The translations under genes and the position numbers were made by a program. Shown piece by piece: positions 1 through 6,795 of a stretch of DNA of 7,947 nucleotides; the first letter of the stretch is position 1; every line of letters starts with the position of its first letter. This DNA is from Cytophagales bacterium (GTDB lineage Bacteria > Bacteroidota > Bacteroidia > Cytophagales > UBA9547). The stretch is from the NCBI GenBank assembly GCA_013298205.1, contig JAAFJZ010000104.1, positions 1 through 7,947 of the forward strand. Reading direction: 5' to 3'. Under the pieces are notes generated by a model. It made no database searches, was not told the origin of the DNA, and was given only the letters and a program-made list of their open reading frames with translations.

Positions 1-2
1 TA

Positions 3-44
3 CCATACCAAGCACTAAAGGAATACTATAAATTTTCCTCGTAA
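3..44 (+). CDS. Possible 3' end of an upstream gene (partial)
   Basis: One reading frame is open from the window edge for 13 codons (PYQALKEYYKFSS) and stops at TAA 42-44, 11 bases before the parC start. It is the longest of the three plus-strand frames here, and its residues look protein-like. The other two frames are also open from the edge, for 5 and 9 codons, so the choice is weak. I do not recognise the product. If it is real, parC would lie downstream of it in an operon. The alternative is that 1-55 is a leader or promoter region for parC, with a weak -7-like TAAATTTT at 29-36. Confidence 0.25.
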   Translation, partial: PYQALKEYYKFSS

Positions 45-55
45 AAACACCCAAA

Positions 56-2632
56 ATGGAAGAAACAAGCTTAGATAACCAAATGAACGAACAAATCTCA
101 ATTTCGGGTTTGTATGAAAATTGGTTTTTAGAATACGCCTCTTATGTAATCTTAGATCGTGCCGTTCCTGCGCTTGAAGATGGCTTGAAACCTGTGCAAA
201 GAAGGATTTTACACGCCATGTATGAAATCAATGACGACAGATTTCATAAAGTAGCCAACATCATCGGGCAAACAATGGCTTATCACCCACATGGTGATGC
301 CTCGATTGGGGAAGCCATCGTGAATTTAGGTCAAAAAGATTTATTGATTGATACACAAGGAAACTGGGGAGATATTCGCACAGGAGATACTGCAGCCGCT
401 CCTAGGTATATCGAAGCCAAACTTTCAAAATTTGCTTTGGAAGTTTTATTCAATCCGCAAACCACTGATTGGACAGTTTCTTACGATGGCCGTAAGCGTG
501 AGCCGATTACTTTACCTGCCAAATTCCCTATTTTACTTGCCCAAGGTGTAGAAGGAATTGCAGTAGGACTTTCAACCAAAATACTGCCACATAATTTTTG
601 TGAGCTGATTTTAGCCTCTATTGCTTTTTTAAAAAATGAAGAGTTTGAGCTCATTCCCGATTTCCCTACCGGTGGTATGATAGACCCTGAGCAGTACAAA
701 GATGGCTTGCGTGGAGGAAGGGTAAAAATTAGAGCTAAGGTTGAAGAATTGGATAAAAAAACATTGATAATCAAAGATTTACCATTTGGTGTAACTTCTG
801 TAACATTGATTGATTCAATTGTAAAAGCCAATGATTCGGGCAAAATAAAAATCAAAAAAGTAATTGACAATACAGCCAAAGATGTAGAAATATTAATTCA
901 ACTTTTACCTGGTATTTCTACCGATATCACCATAGATGCATTGTATGCATTCACAGATTGTGCGGTTTCGGTTTCACCCAATGCTTGTATCATTATCGAG
1001 CAAAAACCTCATTTTGTAACCGTAAGCGATATTCTCAAACTCACAGTTACCCAAACCAAAGCTCTTTTAGGCAGAGAGTTAGAGATTTTGATACATGAGC
1101 TTAAAGAAAAAATATTCTTTAGTTCATTGCTTAAAATTTTTATTGCTGAAGGAATGTATAAAAATCAATTGTATGAAAGCGCAGAAAGCAATGAGAAATC
1201 TTTTGAAGTGCTGAATGTACTTTTCGAGCCTCATTTCCCAATATTTTTTAGAGCGATAACAAATGATGATTATTTGAAATTGATGGCAAAACCTTTGAGT
1301 AGCATTAGAAGGTTTGACTTTAAAGAAGCGGATTTGAAGCTGAAAGAATTGGAAGCTGATATTAAAAAATCAGAATCTGAATTGAACCATCTCACCGATT
1401 ATACTATAAAATATTACCAAAATTTACTCAACAAATATGGTAAAGGCAGAGAGCGAAAAACCGAAATTCGTCAATTTGATTCTATAAATGCCTCAGTGGT
1501 TGCTGCTAACAACCAAAAATTGTATGTAAACAGAAAAGAGGGTTTTATTGGTTTTGGTATCAAAAAAGATGAGTTTGTTTGCGAATGTTCTGATTTGGAT
1601 GATATTATTGTTTTCAGAAAAGATGGTAATTGCCAAATCAGCCGAATCTCAGAAAAAGTTTTTGTAGGTAAAGACATTGAATATGTTAATATTTTTAAGA
1701 AAAATGATGAGCGTACAGTTTATCACCTTATCTATTTTGATGGAAAATCTGGTAACACCTATGTAAAACGTTTTCAAGTTTCAGGAATTACTCGTGACAA
1801 AGAATATGATTTAACCCAAGGCAACAAAGGAACAAAGCTTCTTTACTTCTCCGTGCAACCCAATGGGGAAGCCGAAAAGGTGAGTATTTTTCTTTCGCAA
1901 GCTTGCTCAGCAAAAATTAAAGTATTTGATTTTGATTTTGCAGAATTGGCTATAAAAGGTAGAAGTTCTCAAGGAAATATTTTAACTAAATACCCAATTA
2001 AAAAAATTCAATTCAAATCTTCAGGTGGTTCTACTTTGGGAGGCGTAAAAATTTGGTACAACCCTCAAATTGGCAAGCTCAATTCTGAAGGATATGGGGA
2101 ATATTTGGGCGTATTTGATGGAGAAGATAAATTAGTAAACTTTTCACACAATGGAAATTATGAAATTACCGATTTCCAGCTTACCAATCGCTTTGAGCCC
2201 TCTGAATTGCTTGCCATTTACAAATTTGATGCCAATCAAGTCCATAATTTGATTTATAAAGATGGGATTACCCAAACCCATTACCTCAAACGCTTCAAAA
2301 TAGAAACTACTTCACTAGGTAAAAAATTTAATTTAATTACAGAACACAAAGATTCTAAAATTAAATTTATAAATCACGGCATAACCTATGCTGTAGATGT
2401 GGAAATAAAGCGAAATAATAAAAACGAAATCTTAAAGCTCAGTTTGCATGATATGATAGATGTGAAAGGTTGGAAAGCACAAGGTGTGAAGTTACCTTTT
2501 GATCAAATTATAAATATAAGTGACCACAAAGAAAAAATTACGTTACCATCTGAGAAATTTGAAGCAGGCGATACTATTGAAATTGATTTAAAGAAAAGAG
2601 ACAATACTTCTGAGCAATTGGGTTTATTTTAG
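56..2632 (+). CDS. parC: DNA topoisomerase IV subunit A (ParC)
   Basis: This is the cleaving and rejoining subunit of topoisomerase IV, which with ParE uses ATP to pass duplexes and decatenate daughter chromosomes. The 858 residues show the winged-helix/CAP region at about 28-170, with the quinolone-region motif YHPHGDAS (76-83) and catalytic Tyr118 in AAAPRYIE (113-120). The tower and C-gate coiled coil run to about 465 (charged helix 420-445), and a beta-pinwheel-like C-terminal domain covers about 475-845. No GyrA box (QRRGGxG type) is seen at the start of that domain, which argues for ParC over GyrA. The end, EAGDTIEIDL (836-845) plus a short tail, is as I recall it from Bacteroidota homologues. 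The ATG at 56 lacks a Shine-Dalgarno sequence but leaves a normal N-terminus. Two C-terminal segments, 558-575 and 732-749, are internal repeats. ParE is not in the window. Confidence 0.95.
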   Translation: MEETSLDNQMNEQISISGLYENWFLEYASYVILDRAVPALEDGLKPVQRRILHAMYEINDDRFHKVANIIGQTMAYHPHGDASIGEAIVNLGQKDLLIDTQGNWGDIRTGDTAAAPRYIEAKLSKFALEVLFNPQTTDWTVSYDGRKREPITLPAKFPILLAQGVEGIAVGLSTKILPHNFCELILASIAFLKNEEFELIPDFPTGGMIDPEQYKDGLRGGRVKIRAKVEELDKKTLIIKDLPFGVTSVTLIDSIVKANDSGKIKIKKVIDNTAKDVEILIQLLPGISTDITIDALYAFTDCAVSVSPNACIIIEQKPHFVTVSDILKLTVTQTKALLGRELEILIHELKEKIFFSSLLKIFIAEGMYKNQLYESAESNEKSFEVLNVLFEPHFPIFFRAITNDDYLKLMAKPLSSIRRFDFKEADLKLKELEADIKKSESELNHLTDYTIKYYQNLLNKYGKGRERKTEIRQFDSINASVVAANNQKLYVNRKEGFIGFGIKKDEFVCECSDLDDIIVFRKDGNCQISRISEKVFVGKDIEYVNIFKKNDERTVYHLIYFDGKSGNTYVKRFQVSGITRDKEYDLTQGNKGTKLLYFSVQPNGEAEKVSIFLSQACSAKIKVFDFDFAELAIKGRSSQGNILTKYPIKKIQFKSSGGSTLGGVKIWYNPQIGKLNSEGYGEYLGVFDGEDKLVNFSHNGNYEITDFQLTNRFEPSELLAIYKFDANQVHNLIYKDGITQTHYLKRFKIETTSLGKKFNLITEHKDSKIKFINHGITYAVDVEIKRNNKNEILKLSLHDMIDVKGWKAQGVKLPFDQIINISDHKEKITLPSEKFEAGDTIEIDLKKRDNTSEQLGLF

Positions 2633-2645
2633 GGAATTTATTTTG
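2618..2645 (+). promoter_or_regulatory. Possible Bacteroidota-type promoter for the GT2 gene
   Basis: TTG at 2618-2620, inside the last codons of parC, is followed after 17 bases by TTATTTTG at 2638-2645. The latter matches the Bacteroidota -7 consensus TAnnTTTG at all but its second base. The known arrangement is TTG, about 17-23 bases, then TAnnTTTG. Transcription would begin near 2652, about 34 bases before the glycosyltransferase ATG. In such AT-rich sequence a one-mismatch box is not rare, and read-through from parC is the alternative. Confidence 0.3.
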
Positions 2646-2685
2646 AATCAAATCTTAAAATAGAAATATTTACAACTTTTACTTT

Positions 2686-3579
2686 ATGAAATTAAGCTCT
2701 GATATTTTATTTTCTATCGTTATCCCCACTTACAATAGAGCCAGCCTAATTGAAATGGCTTTACAAAGCATTATAAAACAAACTTACTCTAATTGGGAAA
2801 TAATCATAGTAGATGATGGAAGTACTGACCAAACTGAGGAGATACTACAAAAATATATAAGCCCCAAAATAAAGTATTATAAAAAAATAAACGAAGAAAG
2901 GTCAAGAGCAAGGAACTATGGAATAGCAAGAAGTATTGGCAAGTTTATTACATTTCTAGATTCAGACGATTACTTTTATGAAAATCATTTAGAAAATGCT
3001 GCAAAACTTTTAAAATCAAATCAAGACGCAAAGTGGTTTTGTTTGGGCTATGAAATTATAGGGGGGAGTAAAAAAACACTTCCTCATAAAAACATAAGTG
3101 GTGATTTGAATTTATCTTTATTGGAAGGTAATTTCTTATCTTGTAGCGGAGTTTTTGTGGAAAAAAATGTGCTTGAAGAAGTGCATTTTTGTGAAGATAT
3201 ATCAATAACCAAATCTGAAGACTGGTTGCTCTGGCTTAGGTTGGCTGCGAGATACAAATTATACCAGCATAAAGATGTTTCTTGTTGTATGGTAGAACAT
3301 AATGCAAGAAGTGTACATAATCTAGAATTAGAGAAAGAAGTAAAAAGATCTAATTTATTGCGCTATTATTTAGAAAAAGATGAAGTTTTTATGTCTAAGT
3401 TTGGCTCGTTTGTACCCAATATTCATGCACATATGCTTACTTACATTGCGCTACATTTAATTATAGAAGGCAGAAAAACGGAATCTATTAAGTTTTTTTT
3501 TAAAGGTATATTCACAAGTCCAAAGCAATTATTTTCAAATCGCACTTTAGGGATTTTAAAACTTTTCATTTTTAAATAA
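2686..3579 (+). CDS. Family 2 glycosyltransferase (GT-A fold)
   Basis: The product probably transfers a sugar from a nucleotide-sugar donor during assembly of a cell-surface glycan at the cytoplasmic face of the membrane; the sugar and acceptor cannot be read from the sequence. The GT2 signature is clear: FSIVIPTYNRAS at 9-20, the donor-binding VDDGSTD at 42-48, the ARNYGI helix at 75-80, the metal-binding FLDSDDY (DXD type) at 90-96, and an ED pair in SEDWLLW (177-183) where the catalytic base normally lies. The 297 residues fit a stand-alone GT2 enzyme. The last 50 residues are basic and aromatic-rich (FFFKG, LKLFIF) and may associate with the membrane. The gene starts 53 bases after parC and ends 3 bases before the convergent pseudouridine synthase gene. 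It contains a T9 run (3493-3501) and a G6 run (3061-3066). Confidence 0.9.
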   Translation: MKLSSDILFSIVIPTYNRASLIEMALQSIIKQTYSNWEIIIVDDGSTDQTEEILQKYISPKIKYYKKINEERSRARNYGIARSIGKFITFLDSDDYFYENHLENAAKLLKSNQDAKWFCLGYEIIGGSKKTLPHKNISGDLNLSLLEGNFLSCSGVFVEKNVLEEVHFCEDISITKSEDWLLWLRLAARYKLYQHKDVSCCMVEHNARSVHNLELEKEVKRSNLLRYYLEKDEVFMSKFGSFVPNIHAHMLTYIALHLIIEGRKTESIKFFFKGIFTSPKQLFSNRTLGILKLFIFK

Positions 3580-3582
3580 TAC

Positions 3583-4269
3583 TTAAATTCCTTCCCAAAT
3601 CTGCCAAAAAGAGTTTGTTGGTAAAGGAGCTATAAACACCATTTCTTCATTGCCTACTGGATGTTTAAATTCAAGTTTTTTTGAGTGTAAAAGTATGCTT
3701 TTATCATCATTTGGGCGTGGAAATCGGTATTTCACATCTCCAACTATTGGGCATTTAATAGCTAAAAGCTGAGACCTAATTTGGTGTGTGCGCCCTGTAA
3801 TGGGATTGATTTCAAGCAAAAACCTAGTTTTCCCACTTGCCAAAAGCTGATAGGATAATTCTGCTTTTTTGCTATTGGCTACTTCTTTGTTGTAAGCGTT
3901 TGTCGTATTTTTCACAGTATTCCTTACCAAAAAATGAATCAAAGTTGCGGCTTCTAATTCAGGCTTAGGACTTACTTCTGCCCAATAGGTTTTCTTGATA
4001 AGTTTTTTTTGAAACATTTCATTTACCCTAACTAGTGCTTTTGAAGTTTTGGCAAACATAACCAAACCCGAAACTGGACGGTCTATTCTATGCGTAGGCT
4101 CACAAAAAACATCTCCTGGTTTTTTATATTTAATGGCAATATATCTTTTAACAACATCTTGCAAAGATTGGTCGCCAGTGGGGTCAGGCTGCACAGCGAT
4201 TCCTGATGGCTTATTGATAACTAAAAGATGATTATCTTCAAAAATAATTTCAAGTTCATTTGGATTCAT
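3583..4269 (-). CDS. RluA-family RNA pseudouridine synthase
   Basis: The product isomerises specific uridines to pseudouridine in rRNA or tRNA. The catalytic motif HRIDRPVSGLVMFAK spans 60-74, with Asp63 as the nucleophile. The family's second landmark, GRTHQIRSQL, is at 159-168, followed by PIVGDVKYR (174-182). At 228 residues it is the short form without an N-terminal S4 RNA-binding domain, like E. coli RluA (219 residues) and unlike RluC or RluD. The target site (rRNA helix or tRNA, as for RluA or TruC) cannot be decided from sequence alone, so no symbol is given. The ATG at 4269 lies inside the end of nadD: the genes overlap by 14 bases, implying one mRNA and probable translational coupling. 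The gene converges on the GT2 gene. Confidence 0.93.
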   Translation of the reverse strand: MNPNELEIIFEDNHLLVINKPSGIAVQPDPTGDQSLQDVVKRYIAIKYKKPGDVFCEPTHRIDRPVSGLVMFAKTSKALVRVNEMFQKKLIKKTYWAEVSPKPELEAATLIHFLVRNTVKNTTNAYNKEVANSKKAELSYQLLASGKTRFLLEINPITGRTHQIRSQLLAIKCPIVGDVKYRFPRPNDDKSILLHSKKLEFKHPVGNEEMVFIAPLPTNSFWQIWEGI

Positions 4270-4843
4270 TGGCCTGTATTTCGTAGTCTTGGGGTAGTAA
4301 ATGATTAACTTTCAGTTTATTCCTTATTTCAGTAGAAGAAATATTAATTTTCAAATCTTTGATAAGCTCAATATTCGCTCCTTTTTTTTGTAAATCTTCT
4401 AAAAATGGCTCATATATTTTTGCTTCATAATTAGGTCTTTCAAAAAGCAACCAATGATGTAAATTTAAAATTTCATCAATATTCTTCCAATTACCCATAT
4501 TTAATAGCAAATCTGTGCCCCCTAAAAGCACAAATTCAAAATCATATTTCTCTCTTAATGCCCTAAGCGTAACATAAGTATAAGATGGACGAGACAAGCT
4601 CGCTTCTACATCACAAACTTTAGTGTGGGGAATAAAGGCAATACTTTGCCTCAATATTTTTACTCTCAAATCAAAATCCCAAAGTGTAGTTTGATCTTTA
4701 AATGGATTTTGAGGACTAGGTACAAACCAAATCTCACTTATTTTGTAAGTTTCTTGGTGTTTTAAGATGTATTTTGCCAATTCCAAATGCGCTTCGTGCA
4801 CAGGATTAAAAGAGCCAAATATCAAGCCGATTTTATTTCTCAA
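4256..4843 (-). CDS. nadD: Nicotinate-nucleotide adenylyltransferase (NadD), TTG start
   Basis: The enzyme joins nicotinate mononucleotide and ATP to give nicotinate adenine dinucleotide and pyrophosphate, the penultimate step of NAD synthesis in the cytoplasm. The 195 residues carry the nucleotidyltransferase signature GSFNPVHEAH (10-19, with His16 and His19), VPSPQNPFK (41-49, the position of the family's PPHK-type loop), LLGGTDLL (106-113) and the ISSTEIR phosphate-binding motif (168-174). The start must be TTG at 4843: an in-frame TAA lies three codons upstream (4850-4852), and the next in-frame TTG, at codon 7, would remove part of the first beta strand. The gene lies 62 bases downstream of the GT-B glycosyltransferase on the same strand and overlaps the pseudouridine synthase by 14 bases. 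A weak one-mismatch -7 box (TTAGTTTG, minus strand 4890-4883) might drive it. Confidence 0.93.
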   Translation of the reverse strand: MRNKIGLIFGSFNPVHEAHLELAKYILKHQETYKISEIWFVPSPQNPFKDQTTLWDFDLRVKILRQSIAFIPHTKVCDVEASLSRPSYTYVTLRALREKYDFEFVLLGGTDLLLNMGNWKNIDEILNLHHWLLFERPNYEAKIYEPFLEDLQKKGANIELIKDLKINISSTEIRNKLKVNHLLPQDYEIQANESK

Positions 4844-4905
4844 ATTATTTTAAATTGTGTATAGTAAATGTATTCATAATTTCAAACTAAAACTAAATAG
4901 CTTAC

Positions 4906-6027
4906 TTAATGAATATACTTTTTAAATACATTTAAAAACTTAGATTCTTCATTTTCCCAGCGATATTTACTAATATCCTCATTTTCAGTATAAAATGTTT
5001 GATTTTTAATTGAATTCAAAACTTCAATAGTTTCAAAATTATCAAAATCAATAAATATTGCTGAAAGATTTTCTTTACATAAACCATTCCAAAAAACGTT
5101 TTCTTGTATAATCATTGGCTTTTTTAAGTACCAAGATTCATACATTTTTGTAGGAATACAATTTTGGTTACTCGGATTTAAAAGGTAAGGTAAAAGCACA
5201 AAATCTGCTTTACATAAAGTTTCTATGATAGTGGGATGTGGCACAAATTTATCGCCACCAATTAATTTTATATAATTACGAGTTATTAGCAATTTTTGAA
5301 GATAATTAAAATCAGCGTCTACTGGGCAAAAGCCTGTTAAAAACAATTCAGAATTTGGAAAAACTTTTACAATTTCATCAATGAAATGAATCGCTCTCAT
5401 AAGTCCAAATTGATAGGAAAGTGTGCCAGTATGAGCAAATACTAATTTATTAGAATCTTTTTCAATTTTAGGAATTTTAAATTGAAGCATTTTGTTCTCA
5501 ATGATTGTAATTTTTTGGGAATCTTGAAATTGAATTTCATTTTTATAACTTCTTTCAGCCAAAAGAATTTCGTCTGCTTTTGAAAAAGCTTTTTTTTCTA
5601 AAATTCTAACTGTGTACGAAAAGAAGTTTTTGAAAAATGTATTCAAATAGGGACTATATTTTATGTTGATTAAATAATTTTCTCTTACATCGTAAATAAA
5701 AACAGATTTAAAAAACCATTTATAAAATAATGTTGCAGGTAATAACTCGTAGGTATTAGGCACAACTATTAAAGGTTTTACCTTCAAAAGAGTAAATAAA
5801 AAACTAAAATTAATAAAAATTCTTTTCCAAGATCTTCTCTTAAAATCTAAGCCACCAATAAAAATAATGTTTAAATATTCGGATTGCTTATTACTTTTTT
5901 GACCAAAAATATAAACTTTACAACTAAAATCTTTAACCAAGCTTTTAGCCATTTTCTCATACATGCGAACGTCATTTTGAGGCTTTAATACAGAAGCAAA
6001 AAGTATTTTATTTGAAACCAAAGTCAT
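4906..6027 (-). CDS. GT-B glycosyltransferase (family 4-like)
   Basis: This is probably a retaining glycosyltransferase acting on a surface polysaccharide or glycolipid; donor and acceptor are unknown. An N-terminal Rossmann half opens with NKILFASVLKPQNDVRMYE (6-24) and contains IYDVRENY (111-118). The C-terminal half begins near FAHTGTLSYQFG (197-208). It continues with SELFLTG (226-232) and carries the donor-binding Glu in IPTKMYESWYLKKP (291-304). I place the start at ATG 6027 (373 residues). The frame extends six codons further to a TTG at 6045, but the ATG leaves a short ordinary leader before the first beta strand. The gene is visibly more AT-rich than its neighbours: I count 28 G+C in the 120 bases 5641-5760. 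It is first in a minus-strand run leading to nadD. I see no terminator in the 62-base gap between them. Confidence 0.82.
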   Translation of the reverse strand: MTLVSNKILFASVLKPQNDVRMYEKMAKSLVKDFSCKVYIFGQKSNKQSEYLNIIFIGGLDFKRRSWKRIFINFSFLFTLLKVKPLIVVPNTYELLPATLFYKWFFKSVFIYDVRENYLINIKYSPYLNTFFKNFFSYTVRILEKKAFSKADEILLAERSYKNEIQFQDSQKITIIENKMLQFKIPKIEKDSNKLVFAHTGTLSYQFGLMRAIHFIDEIVKVFPNSELFLTGFCPVDADFNYLQKLLITRNYIKLIGGDKFVPHPTIIETLCKADFVLLPYLLNPSNQNCIPTKMYESWYLKKPMIIQENVFWNGLCKENLSAIFIDFDNFETIEVLNSIKNQTFYTENEDISKYRWENEESKFLNVFKKYIH

Positions 6028-6146
6028 TTTTTTAATAAAACACAAATTAAACGATAAATACGAATTATCTAAATTATGATTTTGACTTAATTAATGAAAA
6101 TAAAAAATTAGTATAAATAATATTATGAAGTTTAAATGCTTTAAGT

Positions 6147-6154
6147 TACGTTTG
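6147..6154 (+). promoter_or_regulatory. Promoter -7 box (TAnnTTTG) for the lipoprotein gene
   Basis: TACGTTTG is an exact match to the Bacteroidota -7 consensus TAnnTTTG, recognised by the primary sigma factor of the phylum. It lies in the 156-base divergent region between the GT-B gene and the lipoprotein gene. The predicted transcript would begin near 6161 and have a leader of about 23 bases, a plausible length. No TTG stands 17-23 bases upstream, so the -33 element is poor. The rest of the divergent region is very AT-rich, and I see no clear box for the minus-strand gene beyond the one-mismatch TTAATTTG (minus strand 6050-6043). Confidence 0.5.
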
Positions 6155-6183
6155 TTTAACAGTTTAATCTAAACCCAATTATT

Positions 6184-6729
6184 ATGAAAAAAATCTCTAA
6201 CATTCTCTCAACATTATTTATTGCATCAGGTTTTTTGCTGGTAGCTTGTAATGCTCCAAAGTATTACATGTACCAATTTAACTCCTCTCCTTCTCAAGGT
6301 ACAGCTTCTACACAAACTACAATACCTAACGAGGCAGTTCTTCCTTTACAATCAGCTCAAAGTGAAGTGATTACCGCTTCTAATTCTGTTAAAACTGAAA
6401 TTTTAGAGACTAATAACTTTAAAAATATCAACCTAAAAAAAGGAAATACCAATACTCAAACTCAAACGGCTAATTCTGTCAATCAAACCAAAGCAGATAA
6501 AATTCAAAAATTATTAGAAAGTCCTTTGGTTAAAAAAGAAATCAAAAAACAACAAAGAAGATCAAACGGACCATCAGCTCTTCAATTGGTTTTGATTGGT
6601 CTTTTGTTTTTGGTTATTGGTGCAATTTGCTTTTGGATTCCTGGATTAGGAATTATTGGAATAATTTGCTCTATCATTGGAGCCGTTCTTGTTATTTGGG
6701 GTTTACTTAAATTTTTAGAAGTAGTTTAA
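6184..6729 (+). CDS. Small lipoprotein with a C-terminal two-helix membrane hairpin
   Basis: I do not recognise a named family. Residues 1-21 form a lipoprotein signal peptide (KK, hydrophobic core) with lipobox LVAC and acylated Cys22. Residues 23-102 are low-complexity, rich in Ser, Thr, Asn and Gln, and probably disordered. A basic stretch follows at 103-129 (KKEIKKQQRR at 117-126). The end is two hydrophobic segments, about 132-152 and 155-175, separated by a Pro-Gly turn (P153-G154). The two segments look like copies of each other: IG-x5-IGA occurs at 138-147 and again at 158-167. No acidic residues follow Cys22, so the Bacteroidota surface-export signal is not evident. Attachment to the inner membrane is the natural reading. 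The general plan resembles Bacteroidota lipoproteins ending in a YqaE/Pmp3-type hairpin, but the hairpin sequence differs. It is a single-gene unit, with a promoter box at 6147 and a terminator at 6751. Confidence 0.8.
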   Translation: MKKISNILSTLFIASGFLLVACNAPKYYMYQFNSSPSQGTASTQTTIPNEAVLPLQSAQSEVITASNSVKTEILETNNFKNINLKKGNTNTQTQTANSVNQTKADKIQKLLESPLVKKEIKKQQRRSNGPSALQLVLIGLLFLVIGAICFWIPGLGIIGIICSIIGAVLVIWGLLKFLEVV

Positions 6730-6750
6730 TATTATTTAATTTAAAATATC

Positions 6751-6789
6751 AATTAAGCCCCAAACCAAAAGTTTGGGGCTTAATTTTTT
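6751..6789 (+). terminator. Strong intrinsic terminator of the lipoprotein gene
   Basis: Bases 6751-6765 pair perfectly with 6771-6785 (15 bp, including the CCCC/GGGG core of AAGCCCCAAAC) around the 5-base loop CAAAA. Four more T follow, giving a run of six T at 6784-6789. It stands 21 bases after the lipoprotein stop codon. The minus-strand reading lacks a U tract, so it acts in the plus direction only. It ends just 6 bases before the next start codon. Confidence 0.93.
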
Positions 6790-6795
6790 ATAGCC

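Noticed and set aside
1..6. ATG on the minus strand at position 6 running off the left edge, hinting at a gene divergent from parC
   Set aside because: Only two codons are visible, so nothing can be judged.
481..879. 132-codon open frame on the minus strand inside parC
   Set aside because: It lies wholly antisense to strongly conserved ParC sequence, its translation has no recognisable motif, and long antisense frames are expected by chance opposite a coding gene. The same applies to 348-551, 1471-1677, 4049-4231 and 7385-7588.
4844..4905. Inverted match TATTCAT (4871-4877) / ATGAATA (4909-4915) as a terminator for the GT-B gene
   Set aside because: Only seven nearly all-AT pairs with a loop of about 31 bases and no T run; not a credible terminator.
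6082..6117. TTGACT and TATAAA in the divergent region as a classical sigma70 promoter
   Set aside because: The spacing is 24 bases, far from 17, and Bacteroidota primary sigma factors use the TAnnTTTG type box, which is present nearby at 6147.
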